Positions 33,487 to 47,152 are shown, counted from the first letter of the stretch. The stretch is 64,000 bases of DNA from Odobenus rosmarus divergens (GCF_000321225.1 NW_004450330.1:56346-120345); one strand, 5' to 3'. Notes: generated by a model not told the origin, from the sequence alone. Numbers and translations are program-made.

Positions 33487-33764
33487 TATGATTTTAGAAT
33501 TTCACAGTAAAGATGACCTCTGAGAGTTTTTATCCTTCAGACTATTTGATGAGGCAAGGTGCTGCGACCTGCTTAGCTGGGTCAATATTCTCTGAGCTCC
33601 ATCCTAAATCCTTGTGTGCGGAAGAGAAGGGTGTGGGACCTGAGAAATGGTGACATGGCAAGCTGGCCCATCAGGCCTTCATCGGGGCACCCTGTTATAT
33701 ACCCAGAACACAACTTGGCAGCCTTGTTACGGGAGACCAGTACTAAGACAAGTCTCATGTACTT

Positions 33765-33870
33765 CCTGAGGGCCTACAGAGTGCTGGAGGCTTACATGTC
33801 TGGTCTTAATTCTTGAAGCAGGGAGTTCTCAGTAGTAACATGAAGGTGAGATTCAGAGGATCTATGGGCA
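33765..33870 (-). repeat. MIR fragment (antisense)
   Basis: The segment from gagggcctacagagtgctgg to aaggtgagattcagaggatc follows the MIR antisense order. Confidence 0.45.
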
Positions 33871-34608
33871 TTGCCAGAGGGCGGGTGGGACTGAGCACAG
33901 CTCTGGCTCTCTCCTAGCCCATTCTTTCCTGCCTCTCCATGCTGACCTTTCCTCACCCCCAGGTACCTCCCTGCAGCCCACCGAGGATGGGCTCCCCTCC
34001 CCACCCACAGCTGGTCGAGATCCAGAGCACTTCCCTAGGTCCTGTGAGTTACAGTTACAACTGTCTTTCCCTCCTGTTTCATACTGACCGGACCCAGAAA
34101 TGAAGCCTTCCCTTTGGTCAGAGAGAAGGGGGAAAAGCTCAAAAACACCTTCCTTAGAAGTGCTGGGGTCATGAAGAGGCACCACGTTGCACATGACACG
34201 GCAACCAGCATGTACCACAAAAGGCACTGTTGTCTGTTCAACCCCCTCTGGCCACCCTCTGCCCCCCATGTGCCATCTGCCCCGTCTCTGTCCTCCCCTG
34301 CTCTCCTCCCTCCTCACACTTCTTGGAAGTGACAGCCTCCTTTCTTTTTCTCTTTGAAGAACAGCTTTGTCATCTTTTCCTCATTCCCTGGTGTCCTGCC
34401 AAAATCCATGCCCGTCCTTCTGCCCCAAGCAGTTCACCATATACATGTTCTCCCAAATACAGATCACTCACATCCTAAGAGGAGTTTTTCCGCTGGATGT
34501 TAAGACAGCATGTTTATCGCATCGAACTGTATCTTTGTATTACATCTCAGAGAGCCAGCAAGGAGCCTAGGCGGCTTTGTCTGTTTGTCCTTCCATCTTC
34601 ACTTTGGT

Positions 34609-34627
34609 CACACACACACACACACAC
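34609..34627 (+). repeat. (CA)9 microsatellite
   Basis: A CA run followed by a C-rich stretch (cccaccccaccc). Confidence 0.9.
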
Positions 34628-35254
34628 CCCACCCCACCCCTCCCCCTCACACCCCATCCTTGGGCTTCCCTGGAGCCCAGTGTAGCAGCTCACTACCACA
34701 GCCCCGACCTCCTCCCTCCCTTTTGCCCCAAGCAATCTGGCCCCTGTTCTTGCGTCTGATAGATTCTCCATCTTCTGTCTGTGCTACTCCCTCTCATCTC
34801 TTTCAAAAGCGTCTCCTAATCCCTCAGCACCACAGTGTCTGCTGCTGGCTTCCATCCTCAGATGCTGTGCCTGCCAGGAGACCACACTGCTGAAGCTCCC
34901 TGGGAGGTAGCCTCCCAGGCTGACAGGCCACAGAGACTTCTGGGAACCTACCCTTTGTATACAAGGTCCTGGAGCTCTAGGGGCTCCTCGTCCTCACAGG
35001 TAAATGAACTCCATTCTCTAAACTGAAAGAGTCCTGGTTTATCAGGCCTGAGTACAGGGCTTCATACCGGGTTAACCTGATAGAGGGTCCAATGCAAAAA
35101 CTTATACACACCAACAAAAACCAGCTTCTAAACTACCAAACTATGGATAAAAGTCTCAGGCAGAGGTTTCATCTCAATCATACCTGTATTCATACTCTAG
35201 CGCAGAGCCCGGGATGGAAAGGGCTCAGAGAGAAGTAAACTGAACTGAATTAAA

Positions 35255-35565
35255 CCTCAAGTCCAAGGTCCTCAATGACCTGGCTCAACCTACGTTTTCA
35301 TCCTCATATCTCCCAGTCGCTCAACATGAGTCCTATGTCTTGGTGTTCCCAAACACATGGTGAGTGTTCCCACCTCCATGCTGTTGTTCCTGCGGCTCAC
35401 GCTCCCTGGAATGCCATCCCTCCTCCCATATCTCAGACCATGGAAATCTTACCCCTCACAGGAGTTCCCACTCCCAAGCTCCGGTGTTACTTGTCAGTGA
35501 TGCCATCCTTGATTTTCCCAGTGGAGTATGATCGTACCATCCTCTGCACCCCCAGAGCGGGTCCT
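35255..35565 (+). repeat. L2 LINE 3' part (sense)
   Basis: The order is ctcaatgacctggctcaacc, gctcacgctccctggaatgc, then gtgatgccatccttgatttt, equivalent to the L2 3' end (aatgacctggcc, ctgttccctctgcctggaa, cctgacc). Confidence 0.7.
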
Positions 35566-35837
35566 GATGTACTGGGAAGTGCGCCGAGTGGAGGGTGAGG
35601 GGAACAGGTCATGAGATATGGTGTTCTAGGCCAAATTCAAATGCCTGCAGAGGTAAGGCAGGTAGTATGAGCATGACTACCTAGATGGGGCCTCCAGTGA
35701 AGAGAAAAATGCATGCCACCTCCAGAGTGGAAACTGCCTCTCTTCTCCAGCCAACTGTGTCACTGCAAGAATGGCTGCCAATTTTGCCAGATTTTCTGAT
35801 ATTTTGTTTTCCCAAGAGAGTTCTTAACAAGCCCTAA

Positions 35838-36017
35838 TATTATATATAAATATGTAATCAATATGGCATATAGTAATATATATTTTGTAATTATAATATA
35901 TTGTATAATTATGTATTATGCATAACTAAATTTTGAAGTTATAATTATTACATACTATTAAAAATTATATATATACACACACACATACATACTATTAATA
36001 TACTGATAGCAATACTG
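35838..36017 (+). repeat. AT-rich low-complexity tract
   Basis: Long runs of ATATA/TAATTA-type sequence with a short CA stretch (35976-35986). Coding capacity is nil. Confidence 0.85.
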
Positions 36018-36030
36018 GTACTACATATAT

Positions 36031-36237
36031 ATTTTTTTTAAAGATTTATTTATTTTACAGAGAGAGAGAACATGTGAGCATGAGCGGGAGGGCAGGGGGA
36101 GAGGGGAAGAGAATCTCAAGCAGACGCCACACTGAGCACAGAGCCCAACACAGGGTTCAATATCACGACCCTGAGATCATGACCGGAGCCGAAACCAAGA
36201 ATCAGACGCTCAACTGACTGCACCACCTAGGTGCCCT
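36031..36237 (-). mobile_element. CAN-SINE (antisense)
   Basis: A reversed A-tail, purine-rich middle and head ccacctaggtgccct identify it. The perfect 13-bp TSD gtactacatatat is at 36018-36030 and 36238-36250. Confidence 0.95.
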
Positions 36238-36894
36238 GTACTACATATATTTCTCAAACCAGTTTGACTATGGAACCCTTTACTTCATAAGGCATCTTTA
36301 GCTGAGATAAGAGCCTGAAGCTGAGGCCCAGAGTTCTTCCATTTGTTAGTGCCTCACTGGGAAACCATCCTGAACCAACAATTCCATCCTAGATATGCCT
36401 TCTCTGCAGAGACTTCCATATGTGCCTATGGATGTCACACCCGGATGCTCTGTGCACACAAGCCTCACAGCCTTGGTTCCCAGGACCCGTGAGCACTACC
36501 CTCTGACCACACTCAGAGCCCTCAGCCAGTTCTCTTTTTCCTGCACAACAGGAAGGTAGCCCCAGAAGCTCTCTATGAATTGACCTTGACTTCCCTTCCT
36601 CAAGGCCACAATGTCAAACCATTATGCCCATTCCACCCTTCACTTTATCTGTCTTTACCCTTCTAATCACCAGAAACATTTACAGTCATTTAATAATTGG
36701 ATAATCATGTCATGAGTGCCTACTGTTTTCTTGGGACTTATATAAACACCACACACATATGTATACACACACATACATGTAGCCGCAAATACACCTATGC
36801 ACACATATACATATCTATGGCCTTCTATTTTCATGATACCTTCGTAAAACCACTTACTAGTCATGGCACCGTGGCTGTGTGGCAATCTCCCTGA

Positions 36895-37035
36895 GCTTTC
36901 CTTTCCTTGTTTATAAAATGGTAATAATGGTAACTCTCTTAAAGGATTCTTGCAATAATTAAGTCAGGTAATTTCTGTGAAGTATCTGCTACAATGTCCA
37001 GCCCTTTAGGCATTCACTAAATAATTACTATCGCA
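36895..37035 (+). repeat. MIR (sense)
   Basis: The order ccttgtttataaaatggtaa, taataatggtaactctctta, aattaagtcaggtaatttct, then attcactaaataattactat fits MIR. Confidence 0.75.
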
Positions 37036-37244
37036 GCTATGACCACTACTTTTCCAACATCCCCTAGCAATAGATAATGGGGTCACACCCTCATTCGTTC
37101 AGTCCTTCCTCAGGCACTCACTCCTTAATTCATTCAGTGGTTCTGAGATCTAGCCTGGACAACGTTCCCCATGGGTGGCCTCCTCTTAACTTCTCAGTGT
37201 GGGCATTTGCAGAAAGAGGGGAAGGGAAAGAGTGGAGAGAGGTA

Positions 37245-37435
37245 CAAAGATTTACTAAGCAATTATTTTGGACCAGGCACTTCCATGGTATATTCTAATG
37301 CAATCTTTCCAGCAATCCCATGTGGCAAGCATCCTCATCCCCATTTTATAAATGAAGGAACTGAGTTCGGAGAGATTAGGTCTTGTCAAGGTCACCCTGC
37401 AGGTGAGTGGCAGAGCCCAGATTCCTTCATAGATG
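37245..37435 (-). repeat. MIR (antisense)
   Basis: The order catcctcatccccattttat, gaaggaactgagttcggaga, aggtcaccctgcaggtgagt, then ggcagagcccagattcc fits antisense MIR, including the tRNA-like head. Confidence 0.85.
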
Positions 37436-37804
37436 TGGTATTCTGAATACCGTGCTAGTGCTGCTGAACCAAGTGTCTGCCCACACTGCTAGGGAATAAC
37501 CAGCCTTGAAGAGTGAAATGTTGCCTCTAAGAAGGCAGAGTGTGCATGTGCCAGAGCCCAGTGATGAAGGCAATTTTCCTTTTTTAGCACCTTGGGCTAC
37601 AACCAGTCCCAAAGCACACACCAGATAGGAACTGAGAAGAGTCTAAAAACCAGCAGGAGAGCAAACTATTTAGAAATACACACTCAAAGACATGGACAAA
37701 TGGGTCTCCTCTCCCAGAACAGTAATACGAGAAAGCCATCCCCATGGTCTCCGTTGACTTCTATGTCCTGGAGTCTCTGACAATCCTGGAGACATGGAGA
37801 AATT

Positions 37805-38035
37805 TGGAGTCCTCATTTATTTGTCTATTCATCATCCAAAGATGTTCCAAAACTCCTTACTCAGTGCTTCCCGTGTGCCAAATGCCGTGCTAGGCACTGA
37901 GGACACCAGCAGCACCAGCTTCCCACCCTCACTGAATGTAGTCTAGTGGAGGACATAAGTAATTATTAAATAACTTCACAAATAAGTCTGCAATTACACT
38001 TATTATGAGCTCTGCAAAGGAAGCCTCTCTGGAGC
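37805..38035 (-). repeat. L2-type fragment (antisense)
   Basis: The stretch cgtgctaggcactgaggaca, then gaatgtagtctagtggagga and ggaagcctctctggagc, is the usual order of reverse-complemented L2 3' ends. Confidence 0.5.
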
Positions 38036-41000
38036 TATGAGTATCTATCATAGGGTGAATTGCCATTATCAGAAAGGCCGAAGTTCCCTAAAGTGATGAT
38101 TAAGATGATGATTAAGATTAAGATGATTAAGATAGAGAAAGGGGAAGTTTATCAGTAAAGCTTCTTAGCTGCAGATGAGAAAGTCACCTTTAGATAGTCG
38201 AAAGCAGCAGGTATTTGGGAACAGGATCATTGGGAAGACTAGAGAATCTAAGCTTCCAGAAACACCTCCCAGCAGTGCCTTCTCTAGCAGAAATGAACCA
38301 TGACATGAGTATGGATATGGGCTACAGATCTGGAAGGATCCCTACCTTGCTTTCCTTTCTCCGTTTCTTCCCCTACAACTTTCACTCTGAAACTCTTCCT
38401 ATGATTCAAACTCCTGAAACATAGTGTCTCAGCCAGGATCCCACCTGATGGAGAATCAGTGAGTATGTACAAACGGGCTCAGATTTTGTCAATCAAATTT
38501 GTGCTACTCCCCTGTTCAAAATCCACCAAGAGAGTTCCATGACCTCAAAATAAAGTGATGCCTATGTCATGGCTCATGATACTGGTAATGAGCTGGCCAC
38601 AACCTAAATGTAACAGTTCTTCCTGTGTAGAATTCTGCATTCCAGAGCTCATCAACATGGTCATCACACTTCACTAAGCATGGAGTAAGGCTGCAGGAAG
38701 TGAGAAGTGATCCCAAAGAGAAGGCTACTTTCTGAAAAATGCAGCTATTTATCTGCAATGCTGATGATGGACAGCCAAAAGTCTTCTCGGACATGTTTAA
38801 AAAAGTGAAAAATGACATTGTGTACTTTCCTTCTGTTAATAAATGATAAAGTAACTTTTCACTTTATAAAAATATGTCAACTCTGTCACTTGGTAGGAGA
38901 GCACTTTGATTAAAAAGGCCCTCTGGTGCAATCTATCTCTCAACGATAGCCAGAAGGTTATCATAAAAGCCTAGTTCTAATAGGTTTTGACCAAAACACA
39001 ACTTGAAGCATGCTTCTTTCTGACATAAGGCGCCTCTGACTTAGGCTGTGTTTGACAGAGGGGCAGTGGGACAGCCTACTCACTGCCAGGAAACTCTGAC
39101 AAGGCTTTTCAAGAGATGGGCACCCTATGTGTATGGCCAGCATGCCTGCACCAGTTTTCTTGCTACATTTTTCAACTTGTTCATTTAAGAAAAGACAAAA
39201 TATGATGTCTAGGCTCAAGGATAAAGGTGGTATCAGTGAGGTGCATTGGAGAATATCCACTTCCAGCTAAGAAAATTACTTTAAAGTAACAGTTTCAGAA
39301 CAGTGTGCTGGGAGCTTAGGAAGATGGCAGATTAGGAGGACCCCAAGCTCACCCAGTCCCACATTTACAACTAGATATCACTCACATCCATGTAAATAGA
39401 CCAGAGAGTGACCCGAAGACTGGCAGAACAAACTCCACAACTAAATGTAGAGAAGAGCTGCATCTGAGAGGTTACAAAGGGCAAATGCAATCAAGAGCTG
39501 CCCACAGGAGGGAGGGAGCTGTGGGCACAGAGAGGGGAGAGCCCACACAAAGAAGACAAATCCTCATAACATCATGCTTTGAAAACCAGAGGGGCTGAAT
39601 TCCCTGACTTTGTATAACAGTGGAACTTGGAGCCTAGACCTTAAAGGTCAGCTGACTCAGCACTCAGCAGGATAGCTGGTCCTGACCCTTAAAGAGACAA
39701 TAGCCCCAGGAGAGGCAACACAGAAGCAAGTATTTGCATGACACCTGGGGCAAATGGAAGGAAGATCTGTTTATTCCAATTTTAGAGCATGTTGTGGGAA
39801 CAAAGGAGCTGGCAGGCACCATTTTCCTCCCCGACCCCCAGCATGAACACAGGGCCACCTTTGGGAGGCAGCACTGCACAGACACTTGCTATCTAACCTG
39901 CTAGCAATGTGCCCTACCCATATATTCTCCTGAGGACTCACCCACTCCAAGCCTTCTGGCCTCAGCAGTGAGCTCACTGAAAGTTTTGCTAACACTGAGC
40001 ATGCACCCTGCCCAGGCACTGCACACAGGCACTGCTGCTAGCCACGCCTCCTGTAGCTGCCACTGCCCACTGCACCCCCTGCTACTGCCACCCCCACCTC
40101 CTGCTGTGCCCCTGGCAGCCACTGTGCTTCAAGGACCCAGCCTTGGACTAGCATCTCTGCAAATTCTGTTACCACCATCCCACTCCCAACCTCTCCTGTA
40201 GTCACGCCCCTTCAGAGCCAGCTTGCATGGGTCTCATTAACAGCAGAGAGAGCAAGCACAGCCCACAACAGGCAGACAGTCAATGCAGACATGTAGACTT
40301 AAAAGAAAAGTGACTCAGACACAACAACAGGATACAAGCAACACTCACAGGAGACTCCCCTGAAGTGCCAGGTTCTGGTGAACAGGGGACAACACACTGG
40401 AGGGCACAGGACCTCTTCTTTGTAAAGCCAGTACTTTCAAGAGCAGATGACATAACTGACTTTCCTAATACACAGAAACAGACTCAGAGAGGCAGACAAA
40501 ATGAGGAGACAGAGGAATACGTCCCAAATGAAAGAACAAGACAAAATTACAGCAGGAGATCTAAGCAAAACAGAAATAAGTAATAGGCCTGGTGGAGAAT
40601 TTAAAATAATGATCATAAAGACACTCACTGGACTTCAGAAAAGGGTGGAGGACATCAGTGAGACCCTTGACAAAGAGAAAAAATAACATATCAATGATGA
40701 ATAACTCCATAAATGAAAGTAAAAATACAATAGATGGAATAGTAGGCTGCAGGAAGCAGGGGAATGCATCAGTGTCCTGGAGGACAGAATAATGAAAAGC
40801 AATCAAGCTGAACAGGTAAGAGACAAATACCGCAAAGTCAGAATAGACTTAGAGAACTCAGTGACACCAACGACAACATAATAACATTCACATTATAAGG
40901 ATCCCTGAAGGAGAAGAGAGAAAAAATGAGGCAGAAAATGTATTTGAAGAAATAATAGCTGAAACTTCCCAAATCTGGGGAGGGAAAGAAGAGATCCAGA

Positions 41001-41462
41001 TTCAGGAAACAGGTAGATCCCCCAACAAATTCAATCCAAGGAGGTATACACCAAGACACATAGTAATTACAATGGCAAAAACAGTGATAAAGAGAATTTT
41101 AAAGGTTGCAAGAGAAGACAGTTACATAAAAAGGAAACCCCATAAGGCGATCAGCTGATTTTTCAGCAGAAACTTTGCAGGCCAAGAGGTAGTGGCGCCA
41201 TGTATTCAAAGTGCTGAAAGGGAAAAATCTGCAGCCAAGAATACTCTATCCAGCAAGGCTATCATTCAGAATAGGAGAGATAAAGAGTTTCACAAAGTTA
41301 AAATAATTCAAGACATCTAAACCAGCCCTACAAGAAATGTTAAGGGGGACTCTGTGAGTGGAAAATAGAAAACAAGAAAAAATAGGAAGTAAAAAGGCAA
41401 AAAAAATTAAGTATACCCGTAAAACTCAGTCAAGAGAAGCACAGAATAAAAGGATGCAAAAT

Positions 41463-41670
41463 GGGGCACCTGAGTGGCTCAGTTAGTTAAGTGTCTGCCT
41501 TTGGCTCAGGTCATGATCCTAGGGTGCTGGGATCAAGCCCAGGAGTGTGTTGTGTTGTCCAGCTCTCTGCTCAGTGGGGAGTCTGTTTCTCCCTCTACCT
41601 CTGCCCTCTCCCTGCCCGTGCTTTCTCTCTCACTCTCCCTCTCTCAAATAAATAAAATCTTTTTTATAAA
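41463..41670 (+). mobile_element. CAN-SINE nested in L1
   Basis: Head ggggcacctgagtggctcag, B box gggatcaagcccagg, pyrimidine-rich tract, and tail caaataaataaaatctttt. It splits the inter-ORF region of the 39.3-46.1 kb L1. No clear TSD was found. Confidence 0.9.
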
Positions 41671-42704
41671 GTGTATAAAATATGATCCCAAATATTTGAA
41701 ACATGGAGAGGAAAGAGGGATTAGTTTAGAATTAAGTGACCATCAGCTTAATATACATGGCTATATGCAGGTGTTATATACAAACCTAATGGTAACCACA
41801 AATAAAAAAAGAGTAATAGCTATGCAAAAAATAAAGAGAAAGGAATCCAAGTATATCCCTAAGCCCAGAAAACCATGAAAGAAAGAGAAGAAAGGATCAG
41901 AGAAAAACTGCAAAAACACCACCAAACAAGTAACAAAATGGCAATACATACATACCTATTAATAATTAATTTGAATATAAGTGGACTAAATGGCCCAATT
42001 GAAAGACATGGGGGGACAGAGTGGATAAAAAAATAAGACCCATCTATGTGCTGCCTACAAGAGACCTAAAGACACCTGCAGATTGAAAGTGAGGGGATGA
42101 AGAAATATTTATCACATAAATGGATGTCAAAATTAGCAACACTCACATTGAACAAAATAGACTTTAAAACAAAGACAAAGATGGACACTATATAATAATA
42201 ACGGGGACAATCAAATGGGAAGATAAAACAATTATAAACCTTTATGCACCCAACATGGGAGCACCCATATATATACAACGGTTCATAAGAAACATAAAGG
42301 AACTAATTGAGTGTAATACAATAATAATAGGTGACTTTAACACCTACTTACACTGATGGACAAATCATCCAAACAAAAAAATCAACAAGGAAACGGTGGC
42401 TTTGAATGACACACTGGAACACATGGATCTAACAGATATATTCAGAACATTCCATCCTAAAACATTAAAATACACATTCTTTTCAAGTGTGCATGGAACA
42501 TTCTCCAGAACAGATCACATATTAGGCCATAAAACAAGCCTCAAAAATTCAAAAAGATTGAAGTAATATCATGCATCTTTTCTGACCACAACTTTATGAG
42601 CAAGAAATCAACCACAAGAAAAAATCTGGAAATCCCACAAATACATGGAGGTTAAATACCATGCTACTAAACAATCAATGGGTCAACCAAGAAATCAAAA
42701 AGGA

Positions 42705-42876
42705 GGGGCACCTGGGTGGCTCAGTCCGTTAAGCGTCTGTCTTCGGCTCAGGTCATGATCCCAAGGTCCTGAGATCAAGCCCCGTGTCGGGCTCCCTGCA
42801 GCTCAGCAGAGAGCCTGCTTCTCCCTCTGCCTGCTGCTCCTACTTGTGCTGTCAAATAAATCTTTAAAAAAAAAAA
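42705..42876 (+). mobile_element. CAN-SINE nested in L1 ORF2
   Basis: Head ggggcacctgggtggctcag, B box gagatcaagccccg, tail taaatctttaaaaaaaaaaa. L1 sequence is interrupted: gaaatcaaaaagga before it continues after the A-tail as aaattacatgg. This copy is fairly fresh. Confidence 0.92.
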
Positions 42877-45701
42877 GAGAGATAAAATAAATAAAAATTA
42901 CATGGAAACAAATGAAAACACAATGGTCCAAAACCTTTGGGATGCAGCAAAAAGTGGTTCTAAGAGGGAAGTTTATAGCAATACAGGCCTACTTCAAGAA
43001 GGAAGAAAAATCTCTAACAACCTTAAACCTAAAGGAGCTAGAAAAAGAATAACAAACAAAACTCAAAACTAGCAGAAGGATGTAAATAATGATTAGAGCA
43101 GAAATAAATGATAAAGAAACAAACAAAAAACAATAGAACAGATCAATGAAACCAGGAGCTGGTTTTCTTAAAAGATCAACAAAATTTATAAACCTCTAGC
43201 CAGATTCATTGAAAGCAAACAAGAGAAAGAACTCAAACAAAATCACAAATGAGAGAGAAGTAACAACCAACACCACAGAACTACAAACAATTACAAGAGA
43301 TTATGAAAATTATATGCCAACAAATTAGACAACTTAGAAGAAATGAATAAATTCCTAGAAACATATAACATCCCAAAACTGAAGCAGGAAGAAATAGAAA
43401 ATTTCAACATGCCAATTACAAGCAATGAAACTGAATCAGTAATCAAAAACCTCCCAACAAACAAATGTCCAGGACCAGATGCCTTCACAGGTGAATTCTA
43501 TCAAACACTTAAAGAATAGTTAATACCTATTCTTCTCAAGCTATTCCAAAAAATAGAAGAGGAAGGAGAAATTCCAAATTCATTCTTTGAGGACACCATA
43601 ACCCTGATACCAAAACCAGGGAAACATATCACAAAAAAGGGAACTACAGGCCAATATCTCTGATGAATACATATGCAAAAATCCTCAACAAAATACTAGC
43701 AAACCGAATCCAACAATACATTAAAGAAATCATTTACTACAATCAAGTAGCATTTCAGGATGCAAGGGTCATTCAGTATTCGCAAATCAATGTGATACAT
43801 CACATAAACAAGAAGGATAAAAACCAAACGATCATTTCAATAGATGCAGAAAAAGCACTTGACAAAGTACAACATCCATTCATGATAAAAACCCTCAACA
43901 AAGTACATTCATAGAGAACATATCTCAACATAATACAGAAAGCCCAGAGGTAATGTCATACTCAATGAGGAAAAACAGAGCTTTTTCCTTAAGATCAGGA
44001 ACAAGACAAGAATATCCACTCTCACCACTTTTGTTCAACATAATACTGGAAGTTCTAGCCACAACAATTAGACAAAAAATAAGGCATCTAAATTGGTAAG
44101 GAAGAAGTAAAACTTTAACTATTTGCAGATGACATGATACTATATCTAGAACACCCTACAGAGTCCACAAAGAAACTACTAGAAGTGATAAATGAATTCA
44201 CCAAAGTCACAGGATGCAAAATGAACATAGAGAAATCCATTTCATTTCTTTATACTAGTAACAAAGCAGCAGAAAAAGAAATTAACAATCCCATTTACAA
44301 TTGCACCAAAACTAATGAGATACCTATGAATAAACCTAACCAGAGGTGAAAGACCCGTACTCTGAAAAATATAAAACCCTGATGACAAAAATGAAGATGA
44401 CACAAAGGGAAAGACATTCCATGCTCATGGACAGGAAAAACAAGTATTATTAAAATGTCTATACTACCCAAAGCAATCTACACATTTATTGCAATCTCCA
44501 TCACAATACCAATAGCATTTTTCATAGAACTAGAACAAACAATCCTAAAATTTATAAGGAACCACAATAGACCCCAAACAGCCAAAGCAGTTTTGAAAAA
44601 GAAAAGCACAGCTGGTGGTATCATAGTCCCATGCTTCAAGTAATACTACAAAGCTGTAGTAATCAAAACAGTACGGTACTCGCACAAAAACAGACACATC
44701 AATCAACAGAACAGAATAGAAAACCCAGAAATAAACCACAATTACATGATCAATTAATCTTCAACAAAGGAGGCAAGAATATCCAATGGAAAAAGACAGT
44801 CCCTTCAACAAATGGTGTTGGGAAAACTAGACAGCTACATGCAGAAGAATGAAACTGGACTACTTTCTTAAACCATACACAAAAATAAACAACATGGATT
44901 AAAAGTCTAAATGTGAGACCAGAAACCATAAAAATCCTAGAAAAGAGTATAGGCAGATATGTCTCGGACACTGGCCATAGCAACATTTTTCTAGATAGGT
45001 CTCCTGAGGCAAGGGAAACAAAAGCAAAAATAAACTACTGGGACTATATCAAAATAAAAAGCTTCTGCACAGGGAAGGAAACAATCAGTAAAGCTAAAAG
45101 GCAACATACTGAATGGGAGAAGATATTTGCAAATGACATAGCTGAAAATGGTTAGTATCCAAAATATACAAAGAACTTAGACAATTCAACACCCTAAAAG
45201 ACAAATAATCCAATTTAAAAATGGGCAGAAGACATGAACAGACATTTCTCCAAAGAAGCCATACAAATGGCCAACAGACACATGAAAAAACCCTGAACAT
45301 CACTAGGCATCGGGGAAATGCAAATCAAAACCACAATGAGGTACCACTTCACACCTGTCAGAATGGCTAAAATTAACACAAGAAACAAGTGTTGGCAAGG
45401 ATGTTACACTATTTGTGGGAAGGCAAACTGATGTGGCCACTGTAGAAAACAGTATGGAGGTTCCTCAAAAAATTAAAAATAAAACTACCCTATGATCCAG
45501 TAATCACACTACTGGATATTTACCCCCATCCCAAAAATACTAATTCAAAGGGATATATCTACCCCTATGTTTATAGCAGCATTATTTGCAATAGCAAAAA
45601 TATGGAAGCAGCCCCAGTGTCCATCGACAGATAAATGAATAAAGAAGTTGTGTATATACACACACATATATAGAGAATATATATTCTGCCATGTGTATAC
45701 A

Positions 45702-45702
<1 letters not shown>

Positions 45703-45733
<31 letters not shown>
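45703..45733 (+). repeat. (CA)n microsatellite inside L1
   Basis: A CA run in the 3' UTR-proximal part of the L1, matching the position of the run at 10902-10928 in the antisense L1. Confidence 0.92.
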
Positions 45734-45735
<2 letters not shown>

Positions 45736-46112
45736 GGAATATTGCTCAGCCATAAAAAAAGAACATCTTGCCATTTGCAACAACATGGATGGAGCTAGAG
45801 AGGATAACGCTAAGTGATATAAGTTAGAGAAAGACAAATGCCATATGATTTCACTCTTATGTGGCATTAAGAAAACAAATGAACAAAGAGAAAAAAAGAG
45901 AAAGAGACAAATCAAGAAACAGACTCAATTACAGAACACAAACTGATTGCTACCAGAGGTGGGGGGATGAGTGAAATAGGTGATAGGGATTAAGGAGTGC
46001 ACTTGCGATGAGCACCAGGTGATGTGTGGAATTGATGAGTCACTATATTGTACACCTGAAACTAATATAACACTGTAGGTTAACTATACTGGAATTAAAA
46101 TTTGATTAAAAA

Positions 46113-46844
46113 GGACTGTGCGCTGACTGGGGTGAAACCCCTGAATTTTCCTGGGGATAGGTACACATGCTCACCTTGCACTATCAATCCATCTTGAAGG
46201 CCACTTGGGTTTCTGCAATAGGACCCCAGGAGGATTTGATCTGTACACAGGGAAAATTTTAACCCAAGACAGATGGGTTTGAAAATATTCTTCCCCTGAC
46301 ATAAACTTGCCCTAGGGAACACTAAAGCTGACTAGCCTGAGGGTGTTCCTCTCCCACGATGGAGGGGAAGTGTGAAGAAACAACCTGAGAATGTGCTCAC
46401 TGAGGATGATGACATAGTTTATGTGCACATCGTATGGTATCAAGGCTGTACATTTCCTGGGATAAAAAATATTTCCCTCAAAGTCTTCTGTTTTAAACAA
46501 AATCGTGCACCTTAAAACATCCCCCAAATCATAAAACTCAGGGCTTCCAGACTCCTGTTTTGACTAGTACCCCTAGTACTAGAGAGAGAGAAGGAAAGAG
46601 GGGAAACAAGGGAGGAGGTAAAGGAAAGAAAACCAGCCCTTCTACCTTCTTTGGTTCTTTTACAGATTCAACTGACTATAAGATGGTAGTTCTCACCCAG
46701 AAATGGTAGAAAATATTGTAAATTTTTGTCAATTTAGATGTAAAGAGATTAATTGTACCTACAAGGAAAGCATTGAGAGATGGAAAGACAAAAACAAAAT
46801 CAGCTACTCCCAAGAAACCCTCAGTTAAAAAGTAACTAGATGGA
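46113..46844. other. Unassigned intergenic DNA
   Basis: Between the end of the L1 and the next SINE I see no gene or named repeat, apart from a purine-rich stretch at 46575-46640. Confidence 0.5.
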
Positions 46845-47070
46845 GGGGCACCTGGGTGGTGCAGTCAGTTAAGCATCCACCCTCTTGGTCTCAGATCAGG
46901 GTCATGAGATCGAGCCCTGTGTTGGGCTCCGTGCTCAGCAGGGAGTCTGCTTGAGATTCTCTGTCTCTCCCTCTCCCTCTGCCTCTCCCCCCACCCCCCG
47001 CTTGCATGCATGCACTCTCTCTAAAATAAATAAATGTGTGCTCTAAAATAAACCTTTTTTTAAAAAAGTT
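46845..47070 (+). mobile_element. CAN-SINE
   Basis: The head ggggcacctgggtggtgcag, a B-box-like gagatcgagccctgtg, a pyrimidine-rich tract and an AAATAA tail mark the SINE. The TSD aactagatgga is perfect, at 46834-46844 and 47071-47081. Confidence 0.95.
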
Positions 47071-47152
47071 AACTAGATGGACTGTTATATTTTATACTGT
47101 TATATAAAAGTGATAAGTTCTTCAAAAATACTTCATTATAAACAGCAGTTTC

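Larger units (their letters stand above)
22642..33506 (+). other. CLSTN2: Probable CLSTN2 3' UTR (about 10.9 kb)
   Basis: No other gene follows the stop, and human CLSTN2 mRNA is known for a very long 3' UTR (about 11 kb). An AATAAA at 33481-33486 lies at just that distance, and 32936-32941 holds another. The region carries fewer L1 or SINE insertions than the DNA on either side: one short L1 end, two hAT-type fragments and MIRs. This fits a transcribed UTR under constraint. The boundary rests on inference from known transcript length, not on a transcript. Confidence 0.55.
33507..39310. other. Intergenic region without a recognised gene
   Basis: No exon series, CpG-rich promoter or long conserved frame was found. 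It holds MIR, L2, one SINE and simple repeats, listed separately. A tract from 34225 to 34870 is rich in C and T, without a recognised repeat name. Confidence 0.6.
39311..46112 (+). mobile_element. Near-full-length L1 LINE with two nested SINEs
   Basis: The 5' end carries taggaagatggcagattagg, the L1 start. ORF1 remnants lie at about 40450-41330 and ORF2 remnants at about 41750-45400, including the reverse-transcriptase motif LFADDM at 44119-44136. The 3' UTR ends at actggaattaaaatttgatt. Frame breaks are frequent and two SINEs are inside, so it is inactive. Flanks cagtgtgctgg (39301-39311) and ctgtgcgctga (46117-46127) are only loosely similar as a TSD. Confidence 0.92.

Noticed and set aside
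39301..46127. Clear TSD for the 39.3-46.1 kb L1
   Set aside because: Flanks share only a loose match (gtgtgctg against tgtgcgctg), so I do not claim it.
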